DNA from: Odontocerum albicorne
Lineage: Eukaryota > Arthropoda > Insecta > Trichoptera > Odontoceridae
Reading direction: 5' to 3'
Length of the DNA stretch: 64,000 nt
Assembly: GCA_949825065.1 (NCBI GenBank)
Contig: OX463845.1
Coordinates: 28,023,315-28,087,314 of the forward strand
This document shows, in pieces, positions 1 through 11,362 of this stretch. A program made the position numbers and the translations under genes. Positions within the stretch are counted from its first letter, which is position 1. Each line of letters starts with the position of its first letter. The notes under the pieces are model-generated. The model did no database searches and was not told the DNA's origin. It saw only the letters and a program-made list of their open reading frames with translations.

Positions 1-154
1 NNNNNNNNNNNNNNNNNNNNNNNNNNNNNNNNNNNNNNNNNNNNNNNNNNNNNNNNNNNNNNNNNNNNNNNNNNNNNNNNNNNNNNNNNNNNNNNNNNNN
101 NNNNNNNNNNNNNNNNNNNNNNNNNNNNNNNNNNNNNNNNNNNNNNNNNNNNNN
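1..154. other. Assembly gap (N run)
   Basis: All bases are N. The known sequence starts directly in a TA microsatellite, which probably caused the assembly break. Confidence 0.99.

Positions 155-215
<61 letters not shown>
155..215. repeat. (TA)n microsatellite
   Basis: About 30 perfect TA units abut the gap, so the true array is probably longer. It is followed by a short direct duplication of TGTATGTATTT-type sequence to about position 250. Confidence 0.97.
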
Positions 216-218
<3 letters not shown>

Positions 219-400
219 ATGTATTTATCAAATATTATATTGTATGTATTTGTCCTCGTCTTAAAAATATGTGTGACTGATTTTTTTTGTAAAGGAAGGG
301 GTAAGAAACATTGATTTGTACAAATAACTATCTTCCTTAATATCTCTCTGTCCAATAGTGAATGTAGACTTCATCTTATATAAAAGTAATAACTCTCATG

Positions 401-1695
401 TACGAGGGTTGCTACCTAAGTTTTGAGATATGGCAACATTAGTGTAGATACGTCAAATCTGACATCAGCATCGTAAAGTTTGACGTTTTTGATGGTATAT
501 GTGCTTAGAAAGTTTTGTCATACGAGTGCTATTTGTGTTGTTAACAGTGACTTGAAAAATTCATCTCGGCCAAAAATGGAATTAAATCGTGAACATTTTC
601 GTGCGATGATTTTTTTTATGATTTTCGACGTAAACTAACTCAACAACAGTGTGCCGATCAACTCGTTTCGATTTTTGGTGATGAAGTACCGTCTCGGACC
701 ACTGTGTTTCGCTGGTTTTCCGAATTCAATCGTGGTCGTTGTTTGCTCCAGGACGAATTTCGTGAAGGTCATCCAAAATCGGTTGTTGTGCCTGAAAATA
801 TCGATGCTGTGCGTGAACTGATATTGCAAGATCGTCATGTAACTTATCGTGAGATTGAGGCATGTTTGGGCATTAGTTCCACTTGCATACATTCAATATT
901 GCATGAAAATTTGGCCATTAAAAAGATTTCTTCGCATTGGATACCGCATAATTTGACAATCGCTCAAAAAAAGGCTCGTGTCGATTGGTCCAAAAAATTG
1001 TGGAAAAAATTCGATCACGGTGCTTCAAAGACGTCTATAAGATTGTGACAAGCGACGAATTATGGATCTATGCATATGAGCCAGAAACTAAACAGCATTC
1101 GACTGTATGGATCTTTCAAGACGAGCCAAATTCAACAAAAGTTGTTCGCGCACGAAGCACTTCGAAGCAAATGGTGGCTTGTTTCTTCGGTATAAATGGT
1201 CATGTCATGTCGCAACAGTGCCTTTAGTGGAACGTCGTACGGTCAATTCTGAATGGTACTCGTACATCACCATTTGTTTGTCAGAAGTGCTCGGAGAAAT
1301 GAGGAGAAGACGGATCATTCTCCACCACGACAATGCGAGCTCTCATACATCGGCTCAAATAAGTGACTTTTTGAGCACTCAAAATATCGAATTGATGGGT
1401 CATCTGCCATACAACCCTGATTTGGCACCCAATAACTTCTTTTTATTCCCGAACATCAAAAAAAAATTGCGAGGTCAACGTTTTTCGACGCCTGAAGAAG
1501 CGGTTGATGCCTTCAAAACGCATATTTGGAAGTTACCTCATTCGGAGTGGAAAAAGTGCTTCGAAAATTGGTTCAAACGCATGTAAAAGTGTATTGATCT
1601 TCAAGGAGAGTATTTTGAAAAACAATAAAGCCATTTTCGATGATAAATATTTGTTTTTACTTGTCTGTCTCAAAACTTAAGTAGCAACCCTTGTA
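401..1695 (+). mobile_element. Mariner family A, copy 1 (degenerate, both ends present)
   Basis: A Tc1/mariner-type element of about 1.29 kb. The 5' terminal inverted repeat begins TACGAGGGTTGCTACCTAAG and continues TTTTGAGATA. The 3' end reads TCTCAAAACTTAAGTAGCAA then CCCTTGTA, its inverted complement. TA dinucleotides sit at both ends, as expected for the mariner target duplication. A second copy with the same ends lies at 39146-40440, and comparing the two shows the indels that broke this one. Non-autonomous because its transposase is dead. Confidence 0.93.
576..1628 (+). pseudogene. Mariner (family A) transposase pseudogene
   Basis: A mariner transposase would cut and paste the element through an N-terminal helix-turn-helix DNA-binding region and a DD34D catalytic core in the nucleus. 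The start MELNREHFRAMIF is at 576. Two extra T in a T-run near 610 shift the frame. Further shifts occur near 1030 and near 1205, where CATGT is duplicated relative to copy 2. A TAA at 1584-1586 replaces a Gln codon near the C-terminus. Motifs visible across frames are TSDELWIYAYEP (first Asp), HHDNASSH (second Asp) and PDLAPNNFF, where the third catalytic Asp is Asn. Four codons (KTNR in copy 2) are missing near 1300. The family is clear. Loss of function follows from the breaks plus the D-to-N change. Confidence 0.93.
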
Positions 1696-1885
1696 CTGTA
1701 GTTTATTTCCGTGAACGAGAAAAAAAGTACTGATAAGGCAAACAGTTGTTATCTTAACTGCTTATTAAATAAAAGTTTTTTTAATTGATGATTGATAAGG
1801 AAAAGTACTTCCTAAAGCTCAATGATAGGTTTGTTTTATAAAATCGAAAATATTAATTTGATTGACTTTACGGTAACTACTACTT

Positions 1886-2842
1886 TACGAGGCGTACCCA
1901 GAAAGTAAGTGTACTGAGGCTCTCACGACCGGATGGATTTTATTTTTCGACATGTTGGCTACACTTCCGTGTAGCCTGACCTTTCTCCTCCGCAACGAGA
2001 CCGGTTCGAGGTCAGTACGTTGAGAAGTGTCGACGCGACAACACGTTTCGTGAAAAATGTAAACCCAATATCCCGCCAAGTGCGAAATACGGGGCGTCAT
2101 CCGTTATCTCGTTTGGAAGGGAAAACCTCCGGTTGAGGTTTATAATGAGGTGAAAACTGCATATGGTGATAAAGCTATGAATCGTACGAGTGTGTACAAG
2201 TGGTGTCGCGAGTTTAAAAACGGTCGTACGTCTGTGCATGATGATCATAGGAGCGGAAGACCTTCAGTTGTGACTAACGAAATTGACGAAATTGTTTTGG
2301 GACTATCAAGGCATAATTTTAATTGAATATATGCCTCAAGGGGAGACCATCAACTCTGCAAGATACTGTGAGACCCTAAAAAAATTGCGGAGGGAGATTC
2401 AGAACAAGAGGAGAGGCATGCTGACAAAGGGAGTCTGCCTGCTGCACGACAATGCCATACCACACACGGCCAACGCCACGAAGGAACTGCTCGCATCGTT
2501 TAAATGGGATGTCCTGAACCATCCCGCGCATTCCCCTGACCTAGCACCTTCAGATTACTATCTCTTTACCTCCCTGAAGCTGCACGTGGGTGGAAAAAGG
2601 TTTTCAACCGATGAGGAGGTAAAGGAGGAGGTGGAGAAGTGGACGGAGGGGTTGGTGGGAAACTACTTCGAGGAAGGCATCAAAAAGTTGATACCCCGCT
2701 TCACCACCTGCATTGAGAGGAATGGCGACTATGTCGAAAAATAGCTTACATATGTACTACGGTAACCACGTATTTTTTTTGTTTAAATAAAAAAAATTGT
2801 AACCTACAAAAATTCAGTTCACTTACTTTCTGGACTTACCTA
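1886..2842 (+). mobile_element. Mariner family B, internally deleted, both ends present
   Basis: A second mariner family of about 0.96 kb, shorter than the 1.25-1.3 kb usual for mariners. The 5' end is TA then CGAGGCGTACCCAGAAAGTA. The 3' end carries the inverted match TTCACTTACTTTCTGGACTT followed by ACCTA. TA flanks both sides. The missing length lies inside the coding region, not at the ends, so the ends might still be usable in trans by an intact family member. It sits 190 bp downstream of mariner A copy 1 in the same orientation. Confidence 0.9.
2057..2744 (+). pseudogene. Mariner (family B) transposase with internal deletion
   Basis: The ATG at 2057 is followed at once by TAA where a Ser codon would be expected, then by a good helix-turn-helix region from about 2081 (VEVYNEVKTAYGDKAMNRTS, then VYKWCREF and HRSGRPSVVT). 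Near 2288-2292 the reading jumps and changes frame directly into the catalytic domain (FWDYQGIILIEYMPQGETIN). The segment that should carry the TGDE first catalytic Asp is absent. The second Asp (LLHDNA) and third (SPDLAPSDYYLF) are intact, and the C-terminus runs to the normal stop at 2744. Inference: a deletion derivative that cannot make active transposase. Confidence 0.9.
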
Positions 2843-3805
2843 TTTTTGTACAATTTCTTACGTGTAAGTCAAATTATTTTTTGTAAAATTTCTTACGTGT
2901 AAGTCAAAATATGAGAAATACTCAAATAATATTGTTCTAATATGTCGATTTCTTAGAAAAAACATGAGTTCTGCTTAATCGCTAGTATTTTAACAAAGTG
3001 CGTGTTAATTTATTTTATTACGTATTTTTCAAGAATTTAATAGTTGGATTTAACAGTAAACAAAATAAATCGAGTTATAATGCAAAGCATGTGACGTATT
3101 GGGTTGGAAAATTTGGAAGAAGAGAGAGGAAAATATTAGTCATTTATTTATTACTTTTCCCAGTTTTAAACCTCTAGCTTAAACAGTTAGTCTGATTTCT
3201 CCAATATAATTCATAATATGGTTTTTAGTGTTCATAATATTACTAAATTAGCATTTGGTTTCGTTATTTAAAAACACTGTTATTAGCCTCTATTACTTAT
3301 AAAATACTGTTTATAGTCTCTATTACTTGTAAAACACTGTTTGCTAAAAAAATTAGCGTGATTTTGAAATCATTTAAATGGAAAAATTTTCTGCTAAAAA
3401 CACCCCGAACTAATGGAAATTGAACTGGAGACTTAGAAATGGAAATCAGATTAATTTCGTACTGAAAGCTTTCACTGAAGCAAATTCGTATTAAAATCCT
3501 AAATACGATAGAGCTATTCCTCGTGATCGAAGATGTTATCAGCCATATTGCGGATGGAAGATGGAAGAAACTTGCGTTTATTCTATTGCACTTCAGTTTT
3601 GATGGTAAGAAGATCAAAGTTCCAAGACGTAGATATATTTAATATGTTGCAGACTTTCGTTAGGCCAATTTTTACATAGCAGTTTGTCATTTACATTCAC
3701 GAGGCATGTTTTTTCGCATAATTTTGGTAGATCATATTTAATGAAGAAAACATGTTTTTGAAAAATAAATATTTCCGTCTAATAAAATGTTCAAAGGATG
3801 TTGGG
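2843..3805. other. No gene recognised
   Basis: AT-rich DNA without a coding signal. A short imperfect tandem lies at about 3270-3345, where a unit resembling CTCTATTACTTGTAAAACAC occurs three times with gaps of about 30 bp. Confidence 0.6.
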
Positions 3806-3853
3806 CAGCGGGGCTGGGACGTGCCCACGTGCCCTCTCCTGGATACGCCTCTG
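3806..3853 (-). repeat. Fragment resembling a hAT transposon terminus
   Basis: On the minus strand the stretch starts CAGAGGCGTATCCAGGAGAG and continues into a GC-rich GGGCACGTGGGCACGT segment. CAG-rGGCG-ATCC termini followed by GGGCAC/GTGCCC runs are typical of some invertebrate hAT elements (established knowledge, recalled). No second end or transposase was found nearby, so this is at most a solo end. Confidence 0.35.
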
Positions 3854-5249
3854 AACAGGCACGATTTATGACATTTACACTGTGAATAAAATACGCTTAC
3901 AGCACTTCCAAGTTACGGGTATAATATTTTATGCTTGTTTCTTGTTATGCATTTTAAACGCTTCAAGCCGCAAATTGTCTTTAGGTGCGCTACTTTCCTT
4001 TTTATCTACATTTCTTGTAAAAGTGCCAAACATAAAAATATACACTTTGGATTCAATACAAAAGATAAGTTTGTTACAAATATATATCTTAAATGATTGT
4101 ATATCTGTTTGATACATTTTTAATTACAACTTCCATATTAATTTATTTCGTGTTTTTCTTTTTTCCCAACATATTGTTTTTCAAAAACCAATAAATTATT
4201 ACTATCTCTGTCTACGCCAAAGGCATTAATCTAAGATACTTGATTTATATTAAGATGTCCTAAGTGCAATTTCAAGTACGTCGCTGACTATTTTCAAAGC
4301 ATTTTGAATCATAATTTATAAGCATTTGCTAACGTAAAAGCAAAGAAAAATTCAATTTTAATTCACCCTATCATCAATCAGGAATGCAGGGATACCATAA
4401 AACGCCTCCATTCAAGTCGGCTCACAGTCTGACGCTTCACGTACTTTGAAGACGTGGCTGAAATAGTGTGGAACTGATCTATGACTATTGTTATAATTTA
4501 TTTTAAGGGCATTGGAAAATTAACCCAACAGTCTCGACACCTCGCGCCTGGGGGATACCCTAAGAATTGGCTCTTCTTGGTGTCTTATTTGCGTAAATCT
4601 GCATCTTACAGATTATCGAAAAATACTAAACCTGAAAAATATAGACATTGTATTCTTCTTTCCCACCGACTCCACGGGACCGCACGAATTAAAATTATGT
4701 GTATATAGCATATATATATGAAATAAATGGATTCGTGTAGAATTTTGACGATTGATGTATTTTAAAATCAAATATATCTCCAAAGGCACCTAAGTTTCAG
4801 TGTAACATCTCTCTTATAAATATAACTTAATAATGCGCTTAATAATCTACCTATGCTCCAAAGGAAATCTTTTCCGTCCCATAGGATCATACATTCCCAA
4901 AGTAGGTTGCCCAATATGTTCACCCGATCCGCCTCGACGATGTAGATGATTAATATTATGAGACTTAATAATTCAGTGTAGCTTTATACCATTTTGGTGA
5001 TAAATTTTATATCAGGTTTGATTGTCTCTCTTCTCGTCAGAGATCTTTAAACAAGAAATCAAGAGGATATATTCAAACCAAATTTTTATGGAAATGTTAT
5101 ATTTTCATACCTGTTGAGTAGCTATAGTAAATCTTATTTGATTTGATATGAAAATAATTTAAAATAACAAAAAATATATAAATTCATTGACGATTTATAC
5201 AACTAGATATTTTGAAATAAACACCGACGGAAACTATGATTTTGAAACT
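3854..5249. other. No gene recognised
   Basis: Open frames are short and AT-composed. The stretch 4380-4690 is less AT-rich than its surroundings, but no frame in it resembles a family I know. Confidence 0.55.
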
Positions 5250-6086
5250 GAATCAAAATTGAAACAAAATCATGATTTTCAAAACGTTCTCTTGCATGCA
5301 TTCTTGTTTCAACTCAGGCTCATAATGATGAACCCAAGTTTCATATCCAGTAACAATTTGGCTCAAAATCTCATCTTCGTTGTTTCTGCAGAGGATCAAA
5401 AACAGTCGTGAACATTCGACGGGTTGTTGTTTTTGAAGTGGCGTGAACATTCTGGGTACCCACTTTTGACATCCCTAAATACTGATGGAGAACATTCAAA
5501 ATAGTTGTAGGGGATACTTCGACTATCTCTTCAAGTTGTTGTTTTTTAGGTGGGCATCTTCTAGCACAAGCTTTCCTACTTTTTTGACAATGTTTAAAGA
5601 AGTGTCATCAATTGTATCTCTGCAAGTGGTTGTTTTTTTAGGCGGGCATCTTCCAGCACAAGCTTTCCTATTTTTTTTAACAATATTTAAAGAAGAGCCA
5701 TCAACGGGCCGTCCTGGTTGGAGGTCGTCTTCAATCGATTATCTCCCTTGCTTAAAAAAACTATACCACTTCACCACCTTGTAAACCGTTTTTCCAGAGC
5801 AACAGTCCCCATAAACCGCTAACATCTCTTCCAATATGATATGAGGTGTTTTCCTTTGTTTTGTGAGAAACTTGATGACGGCGCGATACTCAATTTTTTT
5901 CCAGACTTGGAATGTTATTAACGTTTGACGTGCTCTCTCGACAATATCTTAAACAATACTGTCAAAATTAGACTAAAACTTGGTTAATATACTAATAATG
6001 AGTCATATTGTCGGAATATGTGCATACGCACTACCACTCTCTCCCTTAACTCGTTCATTCCGTGAGTTTATTGACCCCCCCTCGTA
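5250..6086 (-). mobile_element. Mariner family C, copy 1 (truncated, reversed)
   Basis: The 5' terminal repeat lies at the right edge: on the minus strand TA then CGAGGGGGGGTCAATAAACT from 6086. The following non-coding leader (CAAGTTTTAGTCTAATTTTG) is almost identical to that of family C copy 2 at 62685. The element stops abruptly near 5250, just after the first catalytic region, so more than half of the catalytic domain and the 3' repeat are missing. Confidence 0.85.
5253..5904 (-). pseudogene. Mariner (family C) transposase, N-terminal half
   Basis: The start codon position (5902-5904) is CTG instead of ATG, with an extra A after it. The helix-turn-helix part reads EYRAVIKFLTKQRKTPHIIL, then VYKVVKWYSFFKQGR, an in-frame stop and SIEDDLQPGRP. 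A block of about 92 bp is then tandemly duplicated (5535-5624 and 5625-5713; the landmark GGGCATCTT occurs at 5552 and 5644), which breaks the frame. The next readable part is LQKQQPVECSRLF, CRNNEDEILSQIVTGYETW and VHHYEPE. The first catalytic Asp of TGDETW is Tyr here. The protein ends without the second and third Asp. Clearly dead. Confidence 0.88.
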
Positions 6087-7318
6087 CGAGCAAAGCATTG
6101 GTATGTTTAAACTTTAGTGTGGGAATAATGTTTGATATTATTTTATATTAAAATGTTTTAATTAATTTAAACACCTCATTATTATGTTCGTACGTTAAAA
6201 CATGAAAAATCATTTTAATTTTCTACAATATTTATCACTTACCATACACGTATAAAAGCAGTACAGACCTGGGTTAACCGAAAAAAATCAAGTTTTATAT
6301 TCCTGGCAACTATTCAAGGCAAATAAATATTAACCTGTTTAGACTGGGAATGAGTAGAACTTACTAGTGTTGTCCTCTTCCTCTGTATCACGGGCTGTCC
6401 CTTTAATATAAGACCTCGGATATTGACATTCAACATTTCCGAAAAAGTTTTTAAATTTACATTTTAAGCTTTGTTAGCAATGGGGGCTAGTTGTTTCGGC
6501 TTGACTTATATTTCCTGTTAACTTATTTTTTATTTCCGTGACGCTGCATATAGTCTCTTGAAGCATTGTATATTATTGGGTTTAACCTATGTGTGTCAGT
6601 TTTATGAAAATAAATAATAAATAAAACACCAAAATTCATCAGAACCACGCATTATGTTAATACCAATAACTTACCATAAGTTTTTGAAAAACTTGCATTT
6701 ATTACCCTTAACGATTTTGGATCTTTTGAGTCCAATTTCTTTTAAGCTCAAGCCTTTGAAAATTCACTACGATATTATTATCAGCGTTAGTTTAAGTTGA
6801 TCAAGACGTCTGGAACCCAAAGGCTTTAAATTCAATGTATTCTCTAAATAAGACTCCACATTTTTAAGACAGGCACTTAAGGTCTCATATCGTATACAAT
6901 ACGTAAACCTTTTATTTAAATGCGTCGCATTTAATCTTTATTCTCTTTTCTAAATCGAATTTAGTCTCGACAGCCTTTAATTTGTGACATACAAAAAAAT
7001 ATTAAGAAAAACGCGTTGTAGATTATTATTCATATTGGTATTCATAAAGATATATACACAAAATGAAAGCTTTTAACTTTTTCTAACGAGATTCTCACAT
7101 CAAAGAGAGGAGGGAGTGTATTTTATTTATTTCGTACATTTTACGTATTCACGTGGAGTAAGGAAGCCAGCCAGCCAGAGACGTACTTGGATGCATGTGA
7201 ATGGGGTATCTTCCCCGAGTGTAATACAAAAAGGGTTACGGAAGATAGATATATAGATGAAAACGATCTATTTTTAACTATTTCACTTAGAACTTTTGAT
7301 TTAATTAAGCTTCTTTAG
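6087..7318. other. No gene recognised
   Basis: AT-rich sequence with no long frame and no terminal repeat that I could pair. Confidence 0.55.
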
Positions 7319-7361
7319 TACGTAAAATATGACGACCTCCTTGGTCGTCATATTTTACGTA
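7319..7361. repeat. Perfect 19-bp inverted repeat with 5-nt loop
   Basis: TACGTAAAATATGACGACC, a TCCTT loop, then the exact reverse complement. All 19 pairs match. A SINE-A tail follows within 10 bp, so the hairpin stands where that SINE's tRNA head would be expected. Confidence 0.97.
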
Positions 7362-7370
7362 CCGAAAAAG

Positions 7371-7515
7371 TTAAAAAAGACGATTCAAGTCTGGTTTTCA
7401 CTTAAGCCTCGTTTTACATCTTTTTGATTGGTTGGAAGAGATTGAGACAAGGAAATAAGACCACAAGGTGGTATAATATGCAAAGAAAACTATAATATGT
7501 ATTATAATGTCAAAC
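7371..7515 (+). mobile_element. SINE-A, headless body and tail
   Basis: Carries the SINE-A body words CAAGTCTGGTTTTCACTTAAG and the tail GATTGGTTGGAAGAGATTG, shared with copies at 21221, 43109 and 44270 (minus). The tRNA-like head is missing. The tail also matches the 3' end of the CR1-like LINE at 14695 (minus). Confidence 0.75.
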
Positions 7516-8737
7516 AACTAAGTCTCTTTTCGTGTAAATAACTGTATGATGATAATTCGGTATGGGTGTAATGATTAAATTGGATACTTTTCGGCAAGAT
7601 TTTTTTTTTCTTTGGTAATTTTATTCTTAAAATTGTAACTACGGAATAACATTTTTCACAGCACGTTCTTGATAATCTGAAGAAAATTATATATGAAATT
7701 GTTAACAGTCATTGCAAATATTTTTAAAAGCATTTCAACAAAAAAACATTTGAGTTTTATTCTAATTCAAGGGTGTATTTTTTTTACTATTTTGCTCATA
7801 GTTTTAAGCCTCTTCAATGAGGCCTGCCCATTTCTGATGATACATCAATTTTAACTCCAACAACGCCTCGTCTCATCTCAGACCAAACCGCAAATAAATT
7901 ATCGGAAAGCATTGCCTTGCTCTAATAAATGGTTTACTTCCTGGCGATCTTTCCTCGAAAATTTTATAAGCTTTTTGGTGTTAACTGATATTAAGGTGTT
8001 GCTGTTACACACATAACAATTCTTCTTTACTGCTGATGCGTCATTTACATACGCTTATGTTGTATTTGTCTTGTACTTCTAAAAGCTACAAACATGAAAA
8101 CAATATTTAGCTATCTTGGGCGTAAAAACACCTAGTTTTGCCACTGCAGTCAGCACTCAGGCTGACTATCTACATACGAGGTGGATGGTTGAAAGTAGCG
8201 AACTCGAATATTTACATCACTAATGTACGTCACTGCTTTAGGCCCGATCTGCGGGGATAGATTTAACTGACGATATTCCTAAGGAATATCCACCGTTGAA
8301 AATACAGACAGGTGAAAGCGAAAATGACGATCGTTTAAATTTAATAATAAAAGTGAAAAAAAAATTCAAATCTTTACGTTGAAAAAATCAGCGATTAAAA
8401 TTTTTTTTCATCTAGATAAATATATTCCGAAGGCTTTAGGGTGTTTATTTATCTTCATTCGCACATTACCTTTAATTTATTTTCTAGTGTATTTATGGTG
8501 AATATAAATCGACCGGAGTATTTCATTGTTATTTCTAACATAATTATATATGAACATTCTACAATTAATTAAGTAAATTTTATGAAACATTTGAGTATTC
8601 AGTTAACGTTGATGACTTTTGTAATCTTATCTTAATAACATTTATTAGATATAAAGGAAGAAAAATATTTTTATATTTTATTATTGAGGACTTGCTTACA
8701 TGCAAAACATTTTACCAATTCGCACAAATTACACTAA
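7516..8737. other. No gene recognised
   Basis: No supportable coding frame, repeat array or terminal inverted repeat was seen. Confidence 0.5.
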
Positions 8738-8947
8738 TTATTGACTGCGGACGAGTGTTATCTGAATGAACAGCTGAGCAAATTACACCAATTATTGACT
8801 GCGGACGAGTGTTATCTGAATGAACAGCTGAGCAAATTATACCAGTTATTGACTGCGGACGAGTGTTATCTGAATGAACAGCTGAGCAAATTACACCAAT
8901 TATTGACTGCGAACGAGTGTTATCTGAATGAACAGCTGAGCAAATTT
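8738..8947 (+). repeat. 54-bp minisatellite, about 3.9 units, in frame
   Basis: Four copies start at 8738, 8792, 8846 and 8900 (the last is partial), differing by only a few substitutions. The bases just before (8720-8737) resemble the end of a unit. Because 54 is a multiple of three, the array reads through as an 18-residue repeat, LTADECYLNEQLSKLHQL, inside a 70-codon frame from 8741. The repeat is predicted to be hydrophilic and helix-compatible. I recognise no family, see no splice or promoter evidence, and would not call it a gene. Confidence 0.93.
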
Positions 8948-9305
8948 CAATGAATACATAATATTTGTGTACGTTTTATAGGCAGCCTAAGAAAATACGA
9001 TCATATTCTTAAACTTGTTAAATGTGAAACATCGTCGAAATGCTCACGTTTTGGCTTTTTTTTAACATATTTAACTTTCCCGTCACCCCCTTATATGTTT
9101 TCAAAAATATTCTGTGACTCCGATCGCGATCTTGCAGGCATTTCGTTTTGATATTTCTAGTTCATCACTTTTCGTTTTTACGTTGTTTTATACTATATCT
9201 ACATGTTGTTAGACTCTGAAATCAGCTATCTAATGTTTTTTGGCTGAAAAATATCGGTTATGCATCCGGTAGGGTTATTTTTCTAACATTGGGTGATGCA
9301 TAATT

Positions 9306-9325
9306 GGGGGAGGGGGGGGGGGGGG
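9306..9325. repeat. Poly-G run
   Basis: Five G, one A, then fourteen G. This is an outlier in such AT-rich sequence and a likely site of sequencing length error. It lies about 20 bp from a reversed tRNA-like SINE head. Confidence 0.9.
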
Positions 9326-9346
9326 ATAGTATTCTTAAATATATAA

Positions 9347-9420
9347 GGTACCAACGGGAATCGAACCCGTAATTCCCGAGTTTAGAGATAACCGCTTTAC
9401 CAACAAAGACCTAGAGGTCA
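9347..9420 (-). mobile_element. tRNA-like SINE head
   Basis: Read on the minus strand, a 74-nt tRNA-like segment with an A-box-like GTTGGTAAAGCGG and a perfect B-box GGTTCGATTCC. The presumed acceptor arms do not pair, so it is a tRNA-derived SINE promoter, not a tRNA gene. No clear SINE-A tail follows; the downstream side runs into the poly-G tract. Confidence 0.7.
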
Positions 9421-11362
9421 CCCTGTTACGGTGGCAAGATAATAATTATTGAATTGTTTTAAAAAGTAAATTAAAAAACATTACATCTCCCTTTAGTAAT
9501 ATAGTGTTTTCACCCTTCTTTCCAATCTCCTTTTCCTTCTTTAGGCCATCGATGACCTTGCAGATTTGGATTTGTTTTTATAATTTAGGTACAGCATGTT
9601 TTTTTCTCGTTATATTAAATGTAAATCATCCACCCTAATCTCAAAAATCTTAAAAACCATAAATATTACTGCAGTTTATTTTTCAACCCTATTGATTTAA
9701 ATGAGAATAAAATTGTATCATTTTATGATACACGAATTAATATTTTTGTGTTCGTGGTTTGGAGAAGAACTCGAATCATATATAATATGTTTCAACTGCA
9801 GTTCCCCATGACTCTTTTCCTAATTTTTATTTTCAAATTTTGATATTCAGTTGAAAAATCATTAGCAGTTGCCAATTAATATGTCGACTCTTTAAGTGTG
9901 TTGAAATAATTCAATCTGTTAATTTTAAGTGTTGAAATATTCCAATCTGTAAATTTAATAAGTTGAAATATTCAAATTTGTAAATTAATGTTAAGGTTTT
10001 TAAGATGGTATAATCTGAATCATAACGTATTTTTTTCTATGACAAAATAAACTTAATTGTTATGTTCGAGTGAAACTTTTCTTTTAACAATTTGAGTTTT
10101 AATTATATTTTAATTCAATCCCTTAATGTCTTATTTACCGTAATATATGAAAATAATGTCTTAATTTTATAAGTATTTAAATTAAATTTTTTTGCTATTT
10201 TAATTCATCACTGTATAATACTGATGAATATACTCTTGAAGAGTGATCGGCAAAACAAGAAAGAAGGAGTTGAAATGATTAAGGAAATAAACATTGAATA
10301 ATCGTGAATGGATTCAATAAAATATTCATACATCATAGAATACAATAATTTCAGAAAATGAATGATCTCACAGACTTATTTTTTTAAACAAATATTTCTG
10401 TATAAATGTATCGTGCAAAATGTTTTGTCTTTTTTTCATAATAAAATTTTGAAGACATACCTTCGAAATTGTGAAAATATTTTTTTCATTCAGGAATTTG
10501 TCTGAAACTTCAAAAAAGAACCAAACGTTTTGAATATCTTAAAGCAAAACGCGTCTTTTGACTCTAAGTCTAGATGACATTTTTCAGTAAAATTTTAGAC
10601 TCAACAAATAGGATCGTGTTGAAAAAAGGACATTTTGAATATGCCTAAAATTGATGGTATCACAAATACGGTATCAAAAAACGGTATAGCAGGTGAAATC
10701 AATTTTTTATACAATAGCTAACCATAACATAACATAATCCAGATGAGAAAAAGTTTTTCTCTCGCTTTTCCAAGGGGTTTGCTGGAATTGACAGCCTTTC
10801 CTTTTGCTGTCCACACATTTTATGGCATAAAGAAGTTTTCCCGCCATTGTACTAACGAACAACTGGCGACGATAACCTTTAACGAGCTTCTTGCCATTTC
10901 TTCCTTTGGCACAAACCACAACGCTTCAAGAGTGTGTGCTCAGAATGAATTAGTATTTGATCTTTCGCATCTTCGTTGTGATAGATATTTGGGTACGGGC
11001 GTTTAGCAGGGTGGAGCTGCCAAAAAATATATACTTGGAGTTCTTGAAAGAATTTTAGTAATATAAAAAAAAGCATTTTTATTGTTTATATAAACATATA
11101 ATACTTTATTTATTTTTTGGACAATATTTTAGCAATTATTTCAAAGTTATAGTTTTTTACAACATTTTCGTCTGTATTAAAGTTGAGCGAGCGAAGTCGA
11201 TCCAAAAGGGCTCCTACTACCCCATAAAATAATTTATCATTTATTATTGTTTTAATCAATTAATATACTTTCATGCAATTTTCCACTGTCATCGTTTTTA
11301 GAGAGAAGGCGCAATAATTTAATTGTCAAAAATATATAATATAGGAGTACTGAAGGGTAGTA
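9421..11362. other. No gene recognised
   Basis: AT-rich. Around 10740-11010 the composition is more balanced and short frames exist on both strands (one minus frame has CGLCQRKKW), but nothing resembles a known domain strongly enough to call. Confidence 0.5.

Noticed and set aside
1885..2248. Minus-strand frames over mariner B
   Set aside because: Antisense to the N-terminal transposase coding sequence; no independent motif.
9347..9420. Possible genuine tRNA gene (74 nt, good B-box)
   Set aside because: Acceptor arms do not pair, no clean anticodon arm, and similar heads recur attached to SINE bodies. Same reasoning for the heads at 12501, 19241, 24607, 38788 and 52560.
10707..11076. Minus-strand frames with CGLCQRKKW and other Cys pairs, considered as a zinc-finger or transposase remnant
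   Set aside because: Only one convincing Cys pair, no partner pair at suitable spacing, and no continuity between the two frames.
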